This document shows, piece by piece, positions 44,483 to 53,937 of a DNA stretch of 64,000 nucleotides. A program made the translations under genes and the position numbers. The notes below the pieces were generated by a model. That model saw only the letters and a list, made by a program, of their open reading frames with translations, was not told the DNA's origin and did no database searches. Where the stretch lies: contig CARDBT010000020.1 in the NCBI GenBank assembly GCA_948957135.1, positions 1 through 64,000 on the forward strand, in the 5' to 3' direction. This DNA comes from COE1 sp910588595 (GTDB lineage Bacteria > Bacillota > Clostridia > Lachnospirales > Lachnospiraceae). The first letter of the stretch is position 1; each line of letters begins with the position of its first letter.

Positions 44483-44664
44483 TAGAGCGTGTTTGAAAAT
44501 TCATTCCTGTCATCTGCACGCCCCACTTTGCGTGATCTTTGCACCAAATTCAGGTTACATAGCCCGCTATGCGCCCTTCATTTGGCACATCATCTGTAAG
44601 ATGATTTAATCTCCCACAAATTGTGACGCACATCTGGCAGAAAGCATTTTTCAAACACGCTCTA
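44483..44664. mobile_element. MITE-like element with 17-bp terminal inverted repeats
   Basis: A 182-base element with perfect ends TAGAGCGTGTTTGAAAA (44483-44499) and its reverse complement (44648-44664). Similarity between the ends continues imperfectly inside (TTCCTGTCATCTGCACG against TTTCTGCCAGATGTGCG). No coding capacity. Related single ends lie at 43065 and 53939, which shows it is a repeated mobile piece rather than a simple terminator. Confidence 0.85.
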
Positions 44665-44716
44665 AATCTATCATATCACATGTCATGCCGGCATATAAGG
44701 GCAAAGTGCTGCAATA

Positions 44717-46738
44717 TCAGATCCGCGTCCAGACCTGCATTTCCCCCTCGCCCCTGTTCGCCCACGCATAGTAGGGGATCCAGGTCAGGGAGACGGGCTC
44801 GTACGCTGTCTTTGTGTGTGCAAAGTACAGCTTTTGACCCTGCACCTTTTGCTGCCGCCAGCCCTGCGCCCTTATGGTGGTCACAGACTCCCCGGCGATC
44901 TGCTGCTCCTGCGTCTCGAACCGGGCATTCCCATCCATTTTCAGCAGATGCAGATCCTTCCCGTTGTCCGCCTCCTCCAGGCAGTACACGATCGGTCCCC
45001 GCTGTACAGCCGCCTTTCCGATCGTCTCGCGCACTCTCGAGTCCGCCTCGATCACCTGTACTTCCATAGGGAACTCAATCTGTATGGTATCTGACGTCCA
45101 CGTTCTGGTGATATACAGATAGCCATTCTTTTCCTCCCTGCTGGCGCTGTCTGCATCGTCAATGCCTGTGATCCTGTACTCCGCGCACCAGTCCGGTATG
45201 CGCAGCGCGATCGTGAAGGTCTCCGGCGCCCCGCATTCCACCCTGATGCTGACGTTGCCGTTCCAGGGGAAACCGGACTGGATCTCAATCTTTGCCGTGC
45301 CGGACTGCAGCTGTCTTTCCATGCGGACGCCCATATACAGGTGGACAAATACGGTGTCGTCCGTCTCTGTAAATACATACGATCCGATGGAACTGATCAG
45401 CCTGGCAAGATTGGGCGGACAGCAGGCGCAGCCAAACCACTTCTGGCGAACCGGTTTCACATGTTCTTTCCGGCTGTCCTTATGGCATGCCTCCGGAACC
45501 ACTTCCAGCGGATTCACGTAGAAAAAGCTGGTTCCCTCCAGTCCCATGCCGCCCAGGACTATGTTGTAGAGCTCGCGCTCCATGACATCCGCATACTTCG
45601 AGTCCGGACGCATCCGCAGCATTCTCTGCGCGAGGAAGATCATTCCGATGGAGGCGCAGGTCTCCGCGTACGCCGTGTCATTGGGCAGATCGTAGGCAAA
45701 GGAAAACGCCTCGCCGATGTGTGTGCCGCCGATCCCGCCGGTGATGTACATCTTCGTCTGCGTGATATCGTCCCAGAGCTGCTCGCAAGCCGTCTGCAGC
45801 GCCTCGTCCGATGTGAGTCTTGCAAAGTCCGCCATTCCCGAATAGAGATAGACTGCCCTCACCGCATGTCCCGTCGCCTCGGACTGCTCCCGCACCGGGA
45901 GATGTGCCTGATGGTACTGATAGCGAAGTTCTTCCTGCTGGTCCGCGCTCACCGGATGCTCCGTGTCAAAGTAATACGGTCTCCTGCCCCTCTCATTGAC
46001 AAAGTACAATCCCAGATCCCGGTACTTCTCCTCCCCCGTCACCTCATACAGCTTTGCCAGCGCCATCTCCGCGATCTCATGTCCCGGATATCCGCGCAGT
46101 CTGCCCTCCTCAGAGCCGATGTGCGCCGCAACACAGTCCGCATACCGGCACGCCGCATCCAATAGCCTGTTCTTTCCCGTGGCGCGGTAGTACGCCACTG
46201 CCCCCTCGATCAGATGCCCCAGGCAGTACAGCTCATGGTGGTCGCGCAGGTTGGTGAAGCGCTTGCTGATATCGTTGATGATGTAAAATGTGTCCAGATA
46301 ACCGTCCGGCTGCTGGGCGCGGCACACGATCCCGATCGCCTCGTCAGCAGTCGCCTCCAGTTCCGGATCCGGGTACTGATCAAGGATATACGCCACCGCC
46401 TCGATCCATTTCGCAAAGTCACTGTCCTGAAATACAAAGCCGTAAAACTTCTGCTCCGGCTTCCCCGGATCCTCCGGCCAGACGCAGAAACCGTTGGTCG
46501 TGTAGACCGGCTGAACATAATCCGCCTCCTGCTCGCGCTTCTGGTTGATCACGCCAGCCACCTTGAAATTGTGCATACAGTAGCTGGGCTGTGCGTCTGC
46601 AACCCTGTCGTTGAGCGCCTCCCACTGGTAGGGGATCACGGTGTCGCGCACCAGCCCGATCTCCTTCTTCCAGAAAGCATCTGTGACCTGAACCCTGTCC
46701 AGACCGACTCCGTTTGAAAATTTTTTACCCTCCATCAC
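44717..46738 (-). CDS. Glycoside hydrolase family 127 (beta-L-arabinofuranosidase type, DUF1680)
   Basis: 673 residues, cytoplasmic (no signal). An (alpha/alpha)6 barrel with YCLGHLIEGAVAYYRATGKN and GGIGGTHIGEAFSFAYDLPN, the metal/cysteine site WFGCACCPPNLARLISSIG (the Cys-Cys ligands and the Cys nucleophile group of GH127), and C-terminal beta domains. Family members release terminal beta-L-arabinofuranose or related sugars. GGAAGG precedes the ATG. It follows the GGDEF gene by 43 bases in the same direction and might be read with it. No sugar transporter is adjacent. Confidence 0.9.
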   Translation of the reverse strand: MMEGKKFSNGVGLDRVQVTDAFWKKEIGLVRDTVIPYQWEALNDRVADAQPSYCMHNFKVAGVINQKREQEADYVQPVYTTNGFCVWPEDPGKPEQKFYGFVFQDSDFAKWIEAVAYILDQYPDPELEATADEAIGIVCRAQQPDGYLDTFYIINDISKRFTNLRDHHELYCLGHLIEGAVAYYRATGKNRLLDAACRYADCVAAHIGSEEGRLRGYPGHEIAEMALAKLYEVTGEEKYRDLGLYFVNERGRRPYYFDTEHPVSADQQEELRYQYHQAHLPVREQSEATGHAVRAVYLYSGMADFARLTSDEALQTACEQLWDDITQTKMYITGGIGGTHIGEAFSFAYDLPNDTAYAETCASIGMIFLAQRMLRMRPDSKYADVMERELYNIVLGGMGLEGTSFFYVNPLEVVPEACHKDSRKEHVKPVRQKWFGCACCPPNLARLISSIGSYVFTETDDTVFVHLYMGVRMERQLQSGTAKIEIQSGFPWNGNVSIRVECGAPETFTIALRIPDWCAEYRITGIDDADSASREEKNGYLYITRTWTSDTIQIEFPMEVQVIEADSRVRETIGKAAVQRGPIVYCLEEADNGKDLHLLKMDGNARFETQEQQIAGESVTTIRAQGWRQQKVQGQKLYFAHTKTAYEPVSLTWIPYYAWANRGEGEMQVWTRI

Positions 46739-46781
46739 GCAAAACCCTTCCTTTCGCAGTTGTTATTTTCTACCATCCCAT

Positions 46782-48476
46782 CTATGAATTTTTCATCTGC
46801 TTCTTCTTCTCGTACATGAGGTCGTCCGCGGTCTGATACACTTTCTCGATATCGCTGTCGCTCTGGCTGCCGGATGCATAGCCGTAAGCGATCGACATGT
46901 TCAGATCCTTGACCGCGCGGTTTCTGCTGTCAATATTCTGCAAAAACTGTTCCATCAGGGACGAGAGCCTGTCCTCGTCGGCTGTGCCGATCACCGCGAC
47001 AAACTCATCTCCGCCCATTCTCGCCACGATGCCATGGCTCTCAAATGTCTCTGCGATCACCTCGGCTGCACATCGGATCAATACATCGCCCTTCGCATGA
47101 CCATATGTATCATTGATGGTCTTTAGGTTGTTCAGGTCAAAACAGATCACCGTGTACTTAAAATTCCGCTCCTCCTTGAGCCGGTTCATGTACTCCATAC
47201 AGTACCTGCGGTTGTGCAGCTGCGTGAGCTCGTCGGTGTAGGCGCTCTTGATCAAAAAATCGCGCTCCTTCTGCTCCATCATCTTCTGTGTCATCTCTAT
47301 GTAGAACGAGACGAACAGGATACAGATAAATATCATGATACCGCTCGATGTCACACCCCGCACCGTAAAATAGTCCCGCCCGAAGTACCGTCCGCTGATG
47401 TAGCCTAACATATCATATGCCACACAGCCGATCACGACCAGCAGACCGATCACCGACAGCCTGCTCTCGTATCTCGAAAATTTCAGGTTCGCAGCCAGCA
47501 CAAACAGGAAGAACAGCAGACCGACCAGCATGATCGCCTGCATATATTTGTACGTTCCCGCCAGATGCACGACATTGCACACGTGCAGTGCGATCGTCAC
47601 CGCGACAGCCGCGATTTCGACTGCAAGATAGATCCAGTAAAAGGTCTTTAACGGTCTGTTTTTCAGGTTTGAGACCTCCTCATATATGTAAACCGTCAGC
47701 GGGATCGGCGCCAGATAGAGCGCCAGATAATTGATCAGCGAGATCGCGTAGAGCGGTATCGCAAAGATCAGCATGACATTGTAATAGCTCAGCGACCACA
47801 ACCCCATACAGACCGCAAAGAGAGCGATGCAGAGCAGCCTGACATATTTCGCCGAGAAGATGAGCGCAAAGATCGTGATCACACTGACGATCAACCCGAA
47901 AAGGATCAGGAAACTGCCGCATAGCAAAGAAATCCTGTTCTCCGTAATCAGGACCCGATAGACATTTTCCCACTCATACAGACGCACGGAGTCAAACTTT
48001 GTGAACGCCTTATCCTCCGCCACGACAAGCAGTATGCGCAGCCGCTCTCCCTGGTACTCGTTTGGAAATTTGATAAACTGATACCCGCTGCCAAGCGTCC
48101 TTCTCTCTGCCAGCCTGTCATGACCATACTCATAGATGAGTTCGTCACCGATATACATACTGACCGCAGCGTGTCTGACATAGAAGCGCAGCACACCCCC
48201 GACAAGCCCCCAGTCGGACGGCAGCATCCGCTCCATCGCGATCTGCTCGCCTTTTCTGACAGCCGGAAAGTGAAAATCCGTCAAGAGCACATTCTGATAT
48301 GTCTTCCCGTCGATCGTGACATCCCACGCATCATCCAGGAGGACACACTCGGATATCGCAGCGAGATCCTTTGTGATGAGTCCGTCGATCTGGGGAATCC
48401 ATATCAATATGCTGACCAGGGCAACGAAGATCCATATCAACCTCCGCACCAGTTTTTTCGAAATATTCCCTCTCAC
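46782..48476 (-). CDS. Membrane diguanylate cyclase with 7TM (7TMR-DISM-like) sensor
   Basis: 564 residues from a GTG at 48476 behind GGAAGGAAAT; in-frame ATGs at 48524 and 48545 have weak sites. N-terminal membrane helix, an outside beta-rich domain (about 30-170), seven membrane helices, then a GGDEF domain with YTDELTQLHNRRY, FDLNNLKTINDTYGH and an intact ARMGGDEFVAV. The inhibitory RxxD site five residues before GGDEF is missing, so product inhibition is unlikely. It should make cyclic di-GMP in response to an outside signal. It follows the kinase gene without a gap. Confidence 0.88.
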   Translation of the reverse strand: MRGNISKKLVRRLIWIFVALVSILIWIPQIDGLITKDLAAISECVLLDDAWDVTIDGKTYQNVLLTDFHFPAVRKGEQIAMERMLPSDWGLVGGVLRFYVRHAAVSMYIGDELIYEYGHDRLAERRTLGSGYQFIKFPNEYQGERLRILLVVAEDKAFTKFDSVRLYEWENVYRVLITENRISLLCGSFLILFGLIVSVITIFALIFSAKYVRLLCIALFAVCMGLWSLSYYNVMLIFAIPLYAISLINYLALYLAPIPLTVYIYEEVSNLKNRPLKTFYWIYLAVEIAAVAVTIALHVCNVVHLAGTYKYMQAIMLVGLLFFLFVLAANLKFSRYESRLSVIGLLVVIGCVAYDMLGYISGRYFGRDYFTVRGVTSSGIMIFICILFVSFYIEMTQKMMEQKERDFLIKSAYTDELTQLHNRRYCMEYMNRLKEERNFKYTVICFDLNNLKTINDTYGHAKGDVLIRCAAEVIAETFESHGIVARMGGDEFVAVIGTADEDRLSSLMEQFLQNIDSRNRAVKDLNMSIAYGYASGSQSDSDIEKVYQTADDLMYEKKKQMKNS

Positions 48477-48547
48477 ATTTCCTTCCCCCTCTGCCGACCT
48501 GCTCCCTTCTTGTATATCCACCATTCTAACATTATACAGACACATTG

Positions 48548-49834
48548 TCAAACCGGCTCCGGCACATAGCAGAACAGGCAGAACAAGCCCTCCTCCTGCC
48601 GGATCTCCATATCGCCGCCGTACTTTCTTGCGATCTCCTGTATGCTGCGCAGCCCGTATCCGTGGTTGACGCTATCCTGCTTCGTCGTCTCCGGCAGACC
48701 GCCCGACAGCTGTCCCGCAAAGGGATTGCGGACCTCGACGGACAGGATCCCCTTCGCCGCACGCGCGCACAGATCGATCCGCTTACCGTCCGAATCGAGC
48801 GCCGCGCACGCCTCGATCGCATTGTCGAGCGCATTGGCAAACAGCGCGCAGAGATCCGGTTTTTCGAAAGGCAGTTGTTTTGGAATGTCCACCTTCGCAT
48901 AAAAAGAGATCCCCCGCTGGCGCATCACGCTCTCCTTCGCCGTCAGCACGGCGTTCACCGTGGCATCACCCGAGTAGGACAGCACCTTCTCAAGCGCAGG
49001 GTTCTCGATCATTTTCCGGATATAGCTGTCCTTTTCCTCCGCCGAGAGGGACAGCAGCACTTGCAGATGATTCGCCAGGTCATGCCTGATCCTGCGGATC
49101 TCAAACTGCTGCTGTTCCATCGCCTCGTAATATTTTCTGTTGTGCTGCGCCAGCGCATTTTCCCGCTCCAGCTGCTGCTGCCTGTTGAGCGTGAGCATCG
49201 CCCACAGATTCCCCACAAAAGATACCACTACCACCAGGAGCAGCATTATACTCATCGAATCTATATTTATGCGCTGAATATACATGCGCTGATCCTGATA
49301 GAGCAGGATCAGCGCACACATGATCCCCATCGGCGGAATGCACAGCATCAGCAGCAGTCTCCACAGCGGCGGTGAGAGCTCGAAATCCCGCCCCGGACGG
49401 TAATGGCGGACTCCCATGTACAGCAGAATCACCGCCAGCGCGCGATACCCAAAGTAATACACCGCGTACTCCTCCGTCACATTGTGCAGAAAATACCAGA
49501 CACAGTTGTCAAACAATGCGTTCAGCGCGAACATCACGCTGGCGAGCATCACGCCGACTGTCAGCCGTTTCAGCCGCGAACCGCGGCACGCAGTCCAGAC
49601 ACCGATCAGGAAAAACAGCAGCGTCGGCGGAAAATTGTCCGGATCTCCCATAAAGATGACCATGTAGACCAGCAGCCAGCAGCTGACCAGCAAAAGCAGA
49701 CGCCGCCACCAGCCCTTCCGGATCTCGATCAGGCACGACACCATCGCGTAGAAGATCACTCCCACGCCCAACTCCGCCAATAAGATAAAAACACGAAACA
49801 TATCGATCTGTCCCCTTTTGTCACACTTTTCCAT
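48548..49834 (-). CDS. GHKL sensor histidine kinase (AgrC/VirS-like)
   Basis: 428 residues. Six to seven N-terminal membrane helices (about 1-190), a dimerisation region with the phospho-acceptor His in RRIRHDLANHLQVLL, then a GHKL ATPase with NALDNAIEACAAL (N box), NPFAGQL and GYGLRSIQEIARKYGG (G box). This type senses peptides or lipids and pairs with LytTR regulators; the regulator gene is 14 bases upstream. The first of the three-gene operon's membrane components. Confidence 0.9.
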   Translation of the reverse strand: MEKCDKRGQIDMFRVFILLAELGVGVIFYAMVSCLIEIRKGWWRRLLLLVSCWLLVYMVIFMGDPDNFPPTLLFFLIGVWTACRGSRLKRLTVGVMLASVMFALNALFDNCVWYFLHNVTEEYAVYYFGYRALAVILLYMGVRHYRPGRDFELSPPLWRLLLMLCIPPMGIMCALILLYQDQRMYIQRINIDSMSIMLLLVVVVSFVGNLWAMLTLNRQQQLERENALAQHNRKYYEAMEQQQFEIRRIRHDLANHLQVLLSLSAEEKDSYIRKMIENPALEKVLSYSGDATVNAVLTAKESVMRQRGISFYAKVDIPKQLPFEKPDLCALFANALDNAIEACAALDSDGKRIDLCARAAKGILSVEVRNPFAGQLSGGLPETTKQDSVNHGYGLRSIQEIARKYGGDMEIRQEEGLFCLFCYVPEPV

Positions 49835-49848
49835 GCAGCATATTCCCG

Positions 49849-50553
49849 CTACATCAGCATCGCCCTCGCAAGGCTCTTCACCGCCTCCTCCTTCAGTGCC
49901 CTGCTGACGGGCAGCTTCCTCCCCGCGACTGCCACGTGGTCTGTCCCGATCTGTGACACCTGCTGCGGGTTCACGAGATAGCGCTGGTGGATCCGGACGA
50001 ACCGCCCCGCAAGCGCCTGCTCAACCTCGTCGAGCTTCGCATAATACGAATACTCCTTCCCGCCGCACACACAGACCACTTTTCGCTTGTCACTATAAAA
50101 AAAGTCGATCGAACTGAGCGGAAAGCGAAACGTCCCCTCCGCATTTTTCATCAGATACATCTCGTTTCTCCTTTGATCCAGCTGTGTGCGCACACGCCTG
50201 ACCACCTCCAGAAGGCGCTCCGCGTTCGCCGGCTTCATGATATAATCCAGGGCATTGACCTTGTAGCCGTCAAACACATAGTCGGCATACCCGGTCACAA
50301 AGACGATGATGATCTCCGTGTCAAATCTTCGGATCGCCTCCGCCGCCGCCATACCGTTGAGCCCTGCCATCTCCACATCGAGAAACAAAAGGTCGATCTC
50401 CCCGGGGTGGTTCTCCAGCCAGCGCACCGTCCCCGCCCCGGTCGAAAACTCGTACACGATCTTTTCTGCCTCCTCCATCAATATCTTTTCAAGCTGCAGA
50501 CGCAGTGCATCCCTTGCGTCCACAGAATCGTCACAGATCGCTATCCGCAGCAT
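49849..50553 (-). CDS. LytTR response regulator
   Basis: 234 residues from the ATG at 50553 (canonical LRIAICDD start; a GTG at 50565 is also possible). Receiver domain with acidic pocket CDDS and phospho-acceptor Asp in LLFLDVEMAGLNG, then a LytTR DNA-binding domain (about 130-230: FFYSDKRKVVCVCGGKEYSYY, FVRIHQRYLVNPQQV). LytTR proteins bind direct repeats upstream of promoters. Repeats with a shared core are found in the divergent region just upstream, next to a transporter gene, so it may control both its own operon and that transporter. Confidence 0.92.
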   Translation of the reverse strand: MLRIAICDDSVDARDALRLQLEKILMEEAEKIVYEFSTGAGTVRWLENHPGEIDLLFLDVEMAGLNGMAAAEAIRRFDTEIIIVFVTGYADYVFDGYKVNALDYIMKPANAERLLEVVRRVRTQLDQRRNEMYLMKNAEGTFRFPLSSIDFFYSDKRKVVCVCGGKEYSYYAKLDEVEQALAGRFVRIHQRYLVNPQQVSQIGTDHVAVAGRKLPVSRALKEEAVKSLARAMLM

Positions 50554-50604
50554 ACTCTCCACCACTCCCCATCACCAATTTTTATCCGCACTTCCAATAT
50601 CTTT

Positions 50605-50762
50605 ATTGTACCACGTTTTTGAGTCCTGCGTCAGAAACGTTTTGCAATTTTTTACATGAGCCCTGCAAAACGTTACAAAATTTTCACGCAGCTGCAAAAC
50701 GTTACATCGGGCGCGCCAAAAATTGCACGGCAGATTCCGCGATCCCCCGGCTGTGCTATGCT
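50605..50762. promoter_or_regulatory. Divergent control region with repeated TGCAAAACGTT sites
   Basis: CTGCAAAACGTTACA occurs twice as exact direct repeats (50663-50677, 50692-50706) and once inverted as AAACGTTTTGCA (50635-50646). On the minus side a -10 TACAAT (50605-50610) lacks a good -35, and the inverted copy lies near the -40 position. On the plus side an extended -10 TGCTATGCT (50754-50762) has no -35. Both weak promoters next to the repeats fit activation by a bound regulator, most simply the LytTR protein. Confidence 0.6.
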
Positions 50763-50858
50763 TATTTCAGAAAACAAAAACAAGACACCCGCGATGCCTG
50801 TCTGACCGGATAAACAGGTATCAAACAAGGTGTGCATGATCAGAATGGAGGTTTACTT

Positions 50859-51611
50859 ATGTTATATGTCAAGAATCTGCGCAAATCTTATCAGTCAGGA
50901 AACAAGTCCTACTCCGTGTTGAAGGGCATCGACCTGTCCGTCGCCAGCCAGGAGTTTGTCGCTGTGATGGGTCCTTCCGGCTCCGGCAAGAGCACGCTGC
51001 TCAACTGCATATCGTGCTATATCCCGTTTGAGGAGGGCGAGATCTCGCTGGGCGGACAGAACCTGAAAGGGCTTGGCGAGGACGCCCTCGCCAGGATCCG
51101 CAATGAAAAGCTGGGCTTTGTCTTTCAGGACTTCATGCTGCTCGACGGGCTGACCGTGCGGGAAAATGTGCTTGTCCCGCGCATCATCAAGGACAGGGTG
51201 GAGCCGGAAGCCGAGCAGCTTGCGGACGCTCTCCTATCCCTGTTTGGCATCGCCCACATCACTGACAAATACCCTGCCGAGATCTCCGGCGGCGAGCGCC
51301 AGCGAACCGCGGTGGCAAGGAGCCTCATCAACAAGCCGCTCATCATTCTGGCTGACGAGCCGACCGGCAACCTCGACAGCAAGTCGAGCCGCACTGTCAT
51401 CGAGGCGTTTGAGAATGCCAGACAGCAGCTCGGCGCCACGATCTTCATGGTGACGCACGACAGCTACGCCGCATCGTTCTGTGACCGCGTGATCCTGTTG
51501 AAGGACGGCGTAGTCTACAACACCCTGCAGAAGCAGGAGGACAGAAAAGAGAGCCAGGGCGCTTTCCAGGACCGGCTGCTTATTGAAATTAAGGAGATGA
51601 GCAGTGTGTAA
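50859..51611 (+). CDS. ABC transporter ATPase, MacB/BceA type
   Basis: 250 residues from the ATG at 50859 (GGAGG seven bases upstream). Walker A GPSGSGKST, Q-loop FQDFML, signature ISGGERQR, Walker B ILADEPTGNLDS and H-loop MVTHDS: a complete lipoprotein-release/BceA-class ATPase. With the permease gene 81 bases downstream it should form a two-gene pump of the peptide-antibiotic detoxification type. Divergent from the LytTR system that likely regulates it. Confidence 0.93.
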   Translation: MLYVKNLRKSYQSGNKSYSVLKGIDLSVASQEFVAVMGPSGSGKSTLLNCISCYIPFEEGEISLGGQNLKGLGEDALARIRNEKLGFVFQDFMLLDGLTVRENVLVPRIIKDRVEPEAEQLADALLSLFGIAHITDKYPAEISGGERQRTAVARSLINKPLIILADEPTGNLDSKSSRTVIEAFENARQQLGATIFMVTHDSYAASFCDRVILLKDGVVYNTLQKQEDRKESQGAFQDRLLIEIKEMSSV

Positions 51612-51692
51612 ACTACGCGCAGTCGGCGCTCTTCTGTCTCCCAAAAACCTGTATCACCAACATAAAAAACATAAATAAAAGAGGATGCTATT

Positions 51693-53792
51693 ATGATGAC
51701 AATGAATCAATTAGAAAATAAACTGCGCAGAGCAGACCGCAAGCAGGCTGTCCTCTATCTGTTCTGCAACTTTGTGTCTCTTCTGCTGATCACCGCCTAC
51801 TCTGCCATGATGTTCTCCCCGACAGTGCTGCTGGTGCTGCCCGAAGGCGGGGACAGCCGCAAGCAGATGGTCGCGATCTTCGTGCTGGCGCTCTTTGGCT
51901 GTGTCGTCTTTACAGTCTACGCGTCCAATCTGTTCTTCCGCAAGAAATCCAGACAACTCGGTGCGCTCATGGCGCTCGGCGCCTCCAGAAAGCGGCTTGC
52001 ACCCGGATTATTCCGGGAAGTCGTCCTGCTCAGCGGCGCCTCCTCGCTGCTTGGCATCATAGCCGGTCTTCCCTTCGTGTATCTATTGTGGGGCGGTTTT
52101 CGCCTGTTCATCGTGGACAGCAAGGAGATGCAGCTGCGGCTGGATCTTAAATGCCTGTATCTGTCGGCGGTCTTCTTCGTGATCGTGGTCGCCTTCTCCT
52201 GCGTGACAGCCTGCCGCTATCTGAAAAGGACAAATATCATCGACGTGATCCACGAGGAACACAAAAACGAGCCCGTGAAAAATCTGGGCAGATGGTGCGG
52301 TCCTGTCGGTCTGATCCTGATCCTCCTCGGCGCTGTCTGCGGCTTTCAGGCACCCAGCGTATACATGAAGCTGTTCAGCCGATATCCGACTGCCCTGATC
52401 AATCTCCTCTATGTGCCTGTCTTTGTGGGGCTCTACATGGTGATGCTGCACACCGTTGTCCACGGCTGGCGCTCACACAGGAAGGATCCATACCGCAATA
52501 TCATCGCGAGGAGTATGATGAAATTCCAGGGAAAACAGACCGTCAACAACCTGCTCGTCAGCACTGTGCTGATCGCCGGCAGTGCCTTTGCGATCTTTTA
52601 CCTCCCGATGATGGGCATGGGGCATATCCTGGACGTCAATTCGCGCCCCTTTGACTACTATTACCACTACCGCATGGATCAGACGATACCGGGGCAGGAA
52701 GAGATCGCGGCGCTTGCAGCAGATTACGGGCTTTCCATCAGGGATTTCAGGAGCTGTCCCTATCTCATACTCGGCAGGGACGGCATCATGGAGATCGAGG
52801 AAGGCAGATCCTTCCACGACGAGTACGTCTATCTGGCAGGAAGCGTCAATGTTCTCCCGGAATCCGGATATTCTGCCCTCACCGGCGTACCGATCACGGT
52901 CAGCCCCGGGGAATATCACATTGTCTCGACCACGGAGGAGACGGACACTTACTTCTATTCAACCGATATCACGTTCATGATCAATATGGTGACGCGGGAC
53001 GCGATCCCAGTCCGGTTTGCAGGTTATACACACTTTGACCTTCTCGCCGGCTCCCCCGGATTTTACGTCCTCGACGACGCAGACTACGAGACGATCGCCA
53101 GCGGCATCACACCTGATTGGCAGGGAACGATGAACCTTTTTAACACCGACGGCACGGACAGCTACGACTTTGCACAGGACTTTTTTCACATGCTGGTCTC
53201 GTCGTTCGGACCGGAGTGCGAATACGGTTATTTCTACGACAGGGTACGCAAGATCGCCCTGGACGAGGCGGGCGAAGTCTACTGGGGCGATACCGATCAG
53301 ATGACCCGTCTGGACTACGACAACTGCGATGCGAGCGACTTCCGCCTCTACTGGACTTATATGCCCAAGAGCCGGATCATGGACCAGAATGACTTCCTGC
53401 AGACCTTCGCCGTGTATCTGATGATGTTTTTGTTCATCTCCATCATCTGTATGCTTGCCGCGCTGATCATCAGCTACACGCGGTGCATGACCATCGCCCT
53501 GAACAACCGCTATGTCTTTGACGACCTGCGGCGCCTGGGCGCCTCCCCCGCATTCCTCAGGCGCGAAGTACGCAGTCAGGCGGGCAATGTGTTCAAAATC
53601 CCCTCGCTGGTCGGCATGGGCGCCATGTATTTTCTGTACATCCTGATCATGTACGGCAACGACGGCTGGCTCTCCTCCGGCGAGCTCGCCGGGCTGGGCG
53701 CCTGTCTGGTGATCCTGTTGCTGATGGGTGCGGTCTGCCACACCGTCTACCGCTATACGGTGCGGAAAATGTGCGCGGAGCTGGAGATCTGA
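51693..53792 (+). CDS. FtsX-like ABC permease, BceB/VraG type
   Basis: 699 residues, about ten membrane helices: four at the N-terminus (around 20-170), two to three in the middle, a large outside domain of about 230 residues (around 320-560), and three at the C-terminus. The N-terminus KLRRADRKQAVLYLFCNFV and FRKKSRQLGALMALGASRKR are typical of FtsX-like permeases, and the big domain between helices 7 and 8 is the BceB mark. Such pumps free lipid II-cycle intermediates from antibiotic peptides. GAGG precedes the ATG. Confidence 0.9.
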   Translation: MMTMNQLENKLRRADRKQAVLYLFCNFVSLLLITAYSAMMFSPTVLLVLPEGGDSRKQMVAIFVLALFGCVVFTVYASNLFFRKKSRQLGALMALGASRKRLAPGLFREVVLLSGASSLLGIIAGLPFVYLLWGGFRLFIVDSKEMQLRLDLKCLYLSAVFFVIVVAFSCVTACRYLKRTNIIDVIHEEHKNEPVKNLGRWCGPVGLILILLGAVCGFQAPSVYMKLFSRYPTALINLLYVPVFVGLYMVMLHTVVHGWRSHRKDPYRNIIARSMMKFQGKQTVNNLLVSTVLIAGSAFAIFYLPMMGMGHILDVNSRPFDYYYHYRMDQTIPGQEEIAALAADYGLSIRDFRSCPYLILGRDGIMEIEEGRSFHDEYVYLAGSVNVLPESGYSALTGVPITVSPGEYHIVSTTEETDTYFYSTDITFMINMVTRDAIPVRFAGYTHFDLLAGSPGFYVLDDADYETIASGITPDWQGTMNLFNTDGTDSYDFAQDFFHMLVSSFGPECEYGYFYDRVRKIALDEAGEVYWGDTDQMTRLDYDNCDASDFRLYWTYMPKSRIMDQNDFLQTFAVYLMMFLFISIICMLAALIISYTRCMTIALNNRYVFDDLRRLGASPAFLRREVRSQAGNVFKIPSLVGMGAMYFLYILIMYGNDGWLSSGELAGLGACLVILLLMGAVCHTVYRYTVRKMCAELEI

Positions 53793-53816
53793 TCTTCTAT
53801 ATCAAAACTGGTATTC

Positions 53817-53860
53817 GAAGCTGTCGCTTTATGAATAGAGATTCATAAAGCGACAGCTTC
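53817..53860. terminator. Long perfect hairpin after the permease gene
   Basis: Arms of 19 bases, GAAGCTGTCGCTTTATGAA and its complement, with a TAGAGA loop, 25 bases after the permease stop. It should end transcription or protect the transcript, although the following bases (ATAATTTAAT) are not a pure U-run. Confidence 0.7.
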
Positions 53861-53937
53861 ATAATTTAATACTTCTTTTACGCTCTAGTGCTCCATCCAG
53901 ACAGAAATTAGAATTGTGGACTGCATGGTTCGCCAGT

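Noticed and set aside
48530..48551. TTGACA followed by TATAAT as a promoter for the GGDEF gene
   Set aside because: The spacing is only nine bases, so it cannot work as a sigma-A promoter; the gene is read from the kinase operon.
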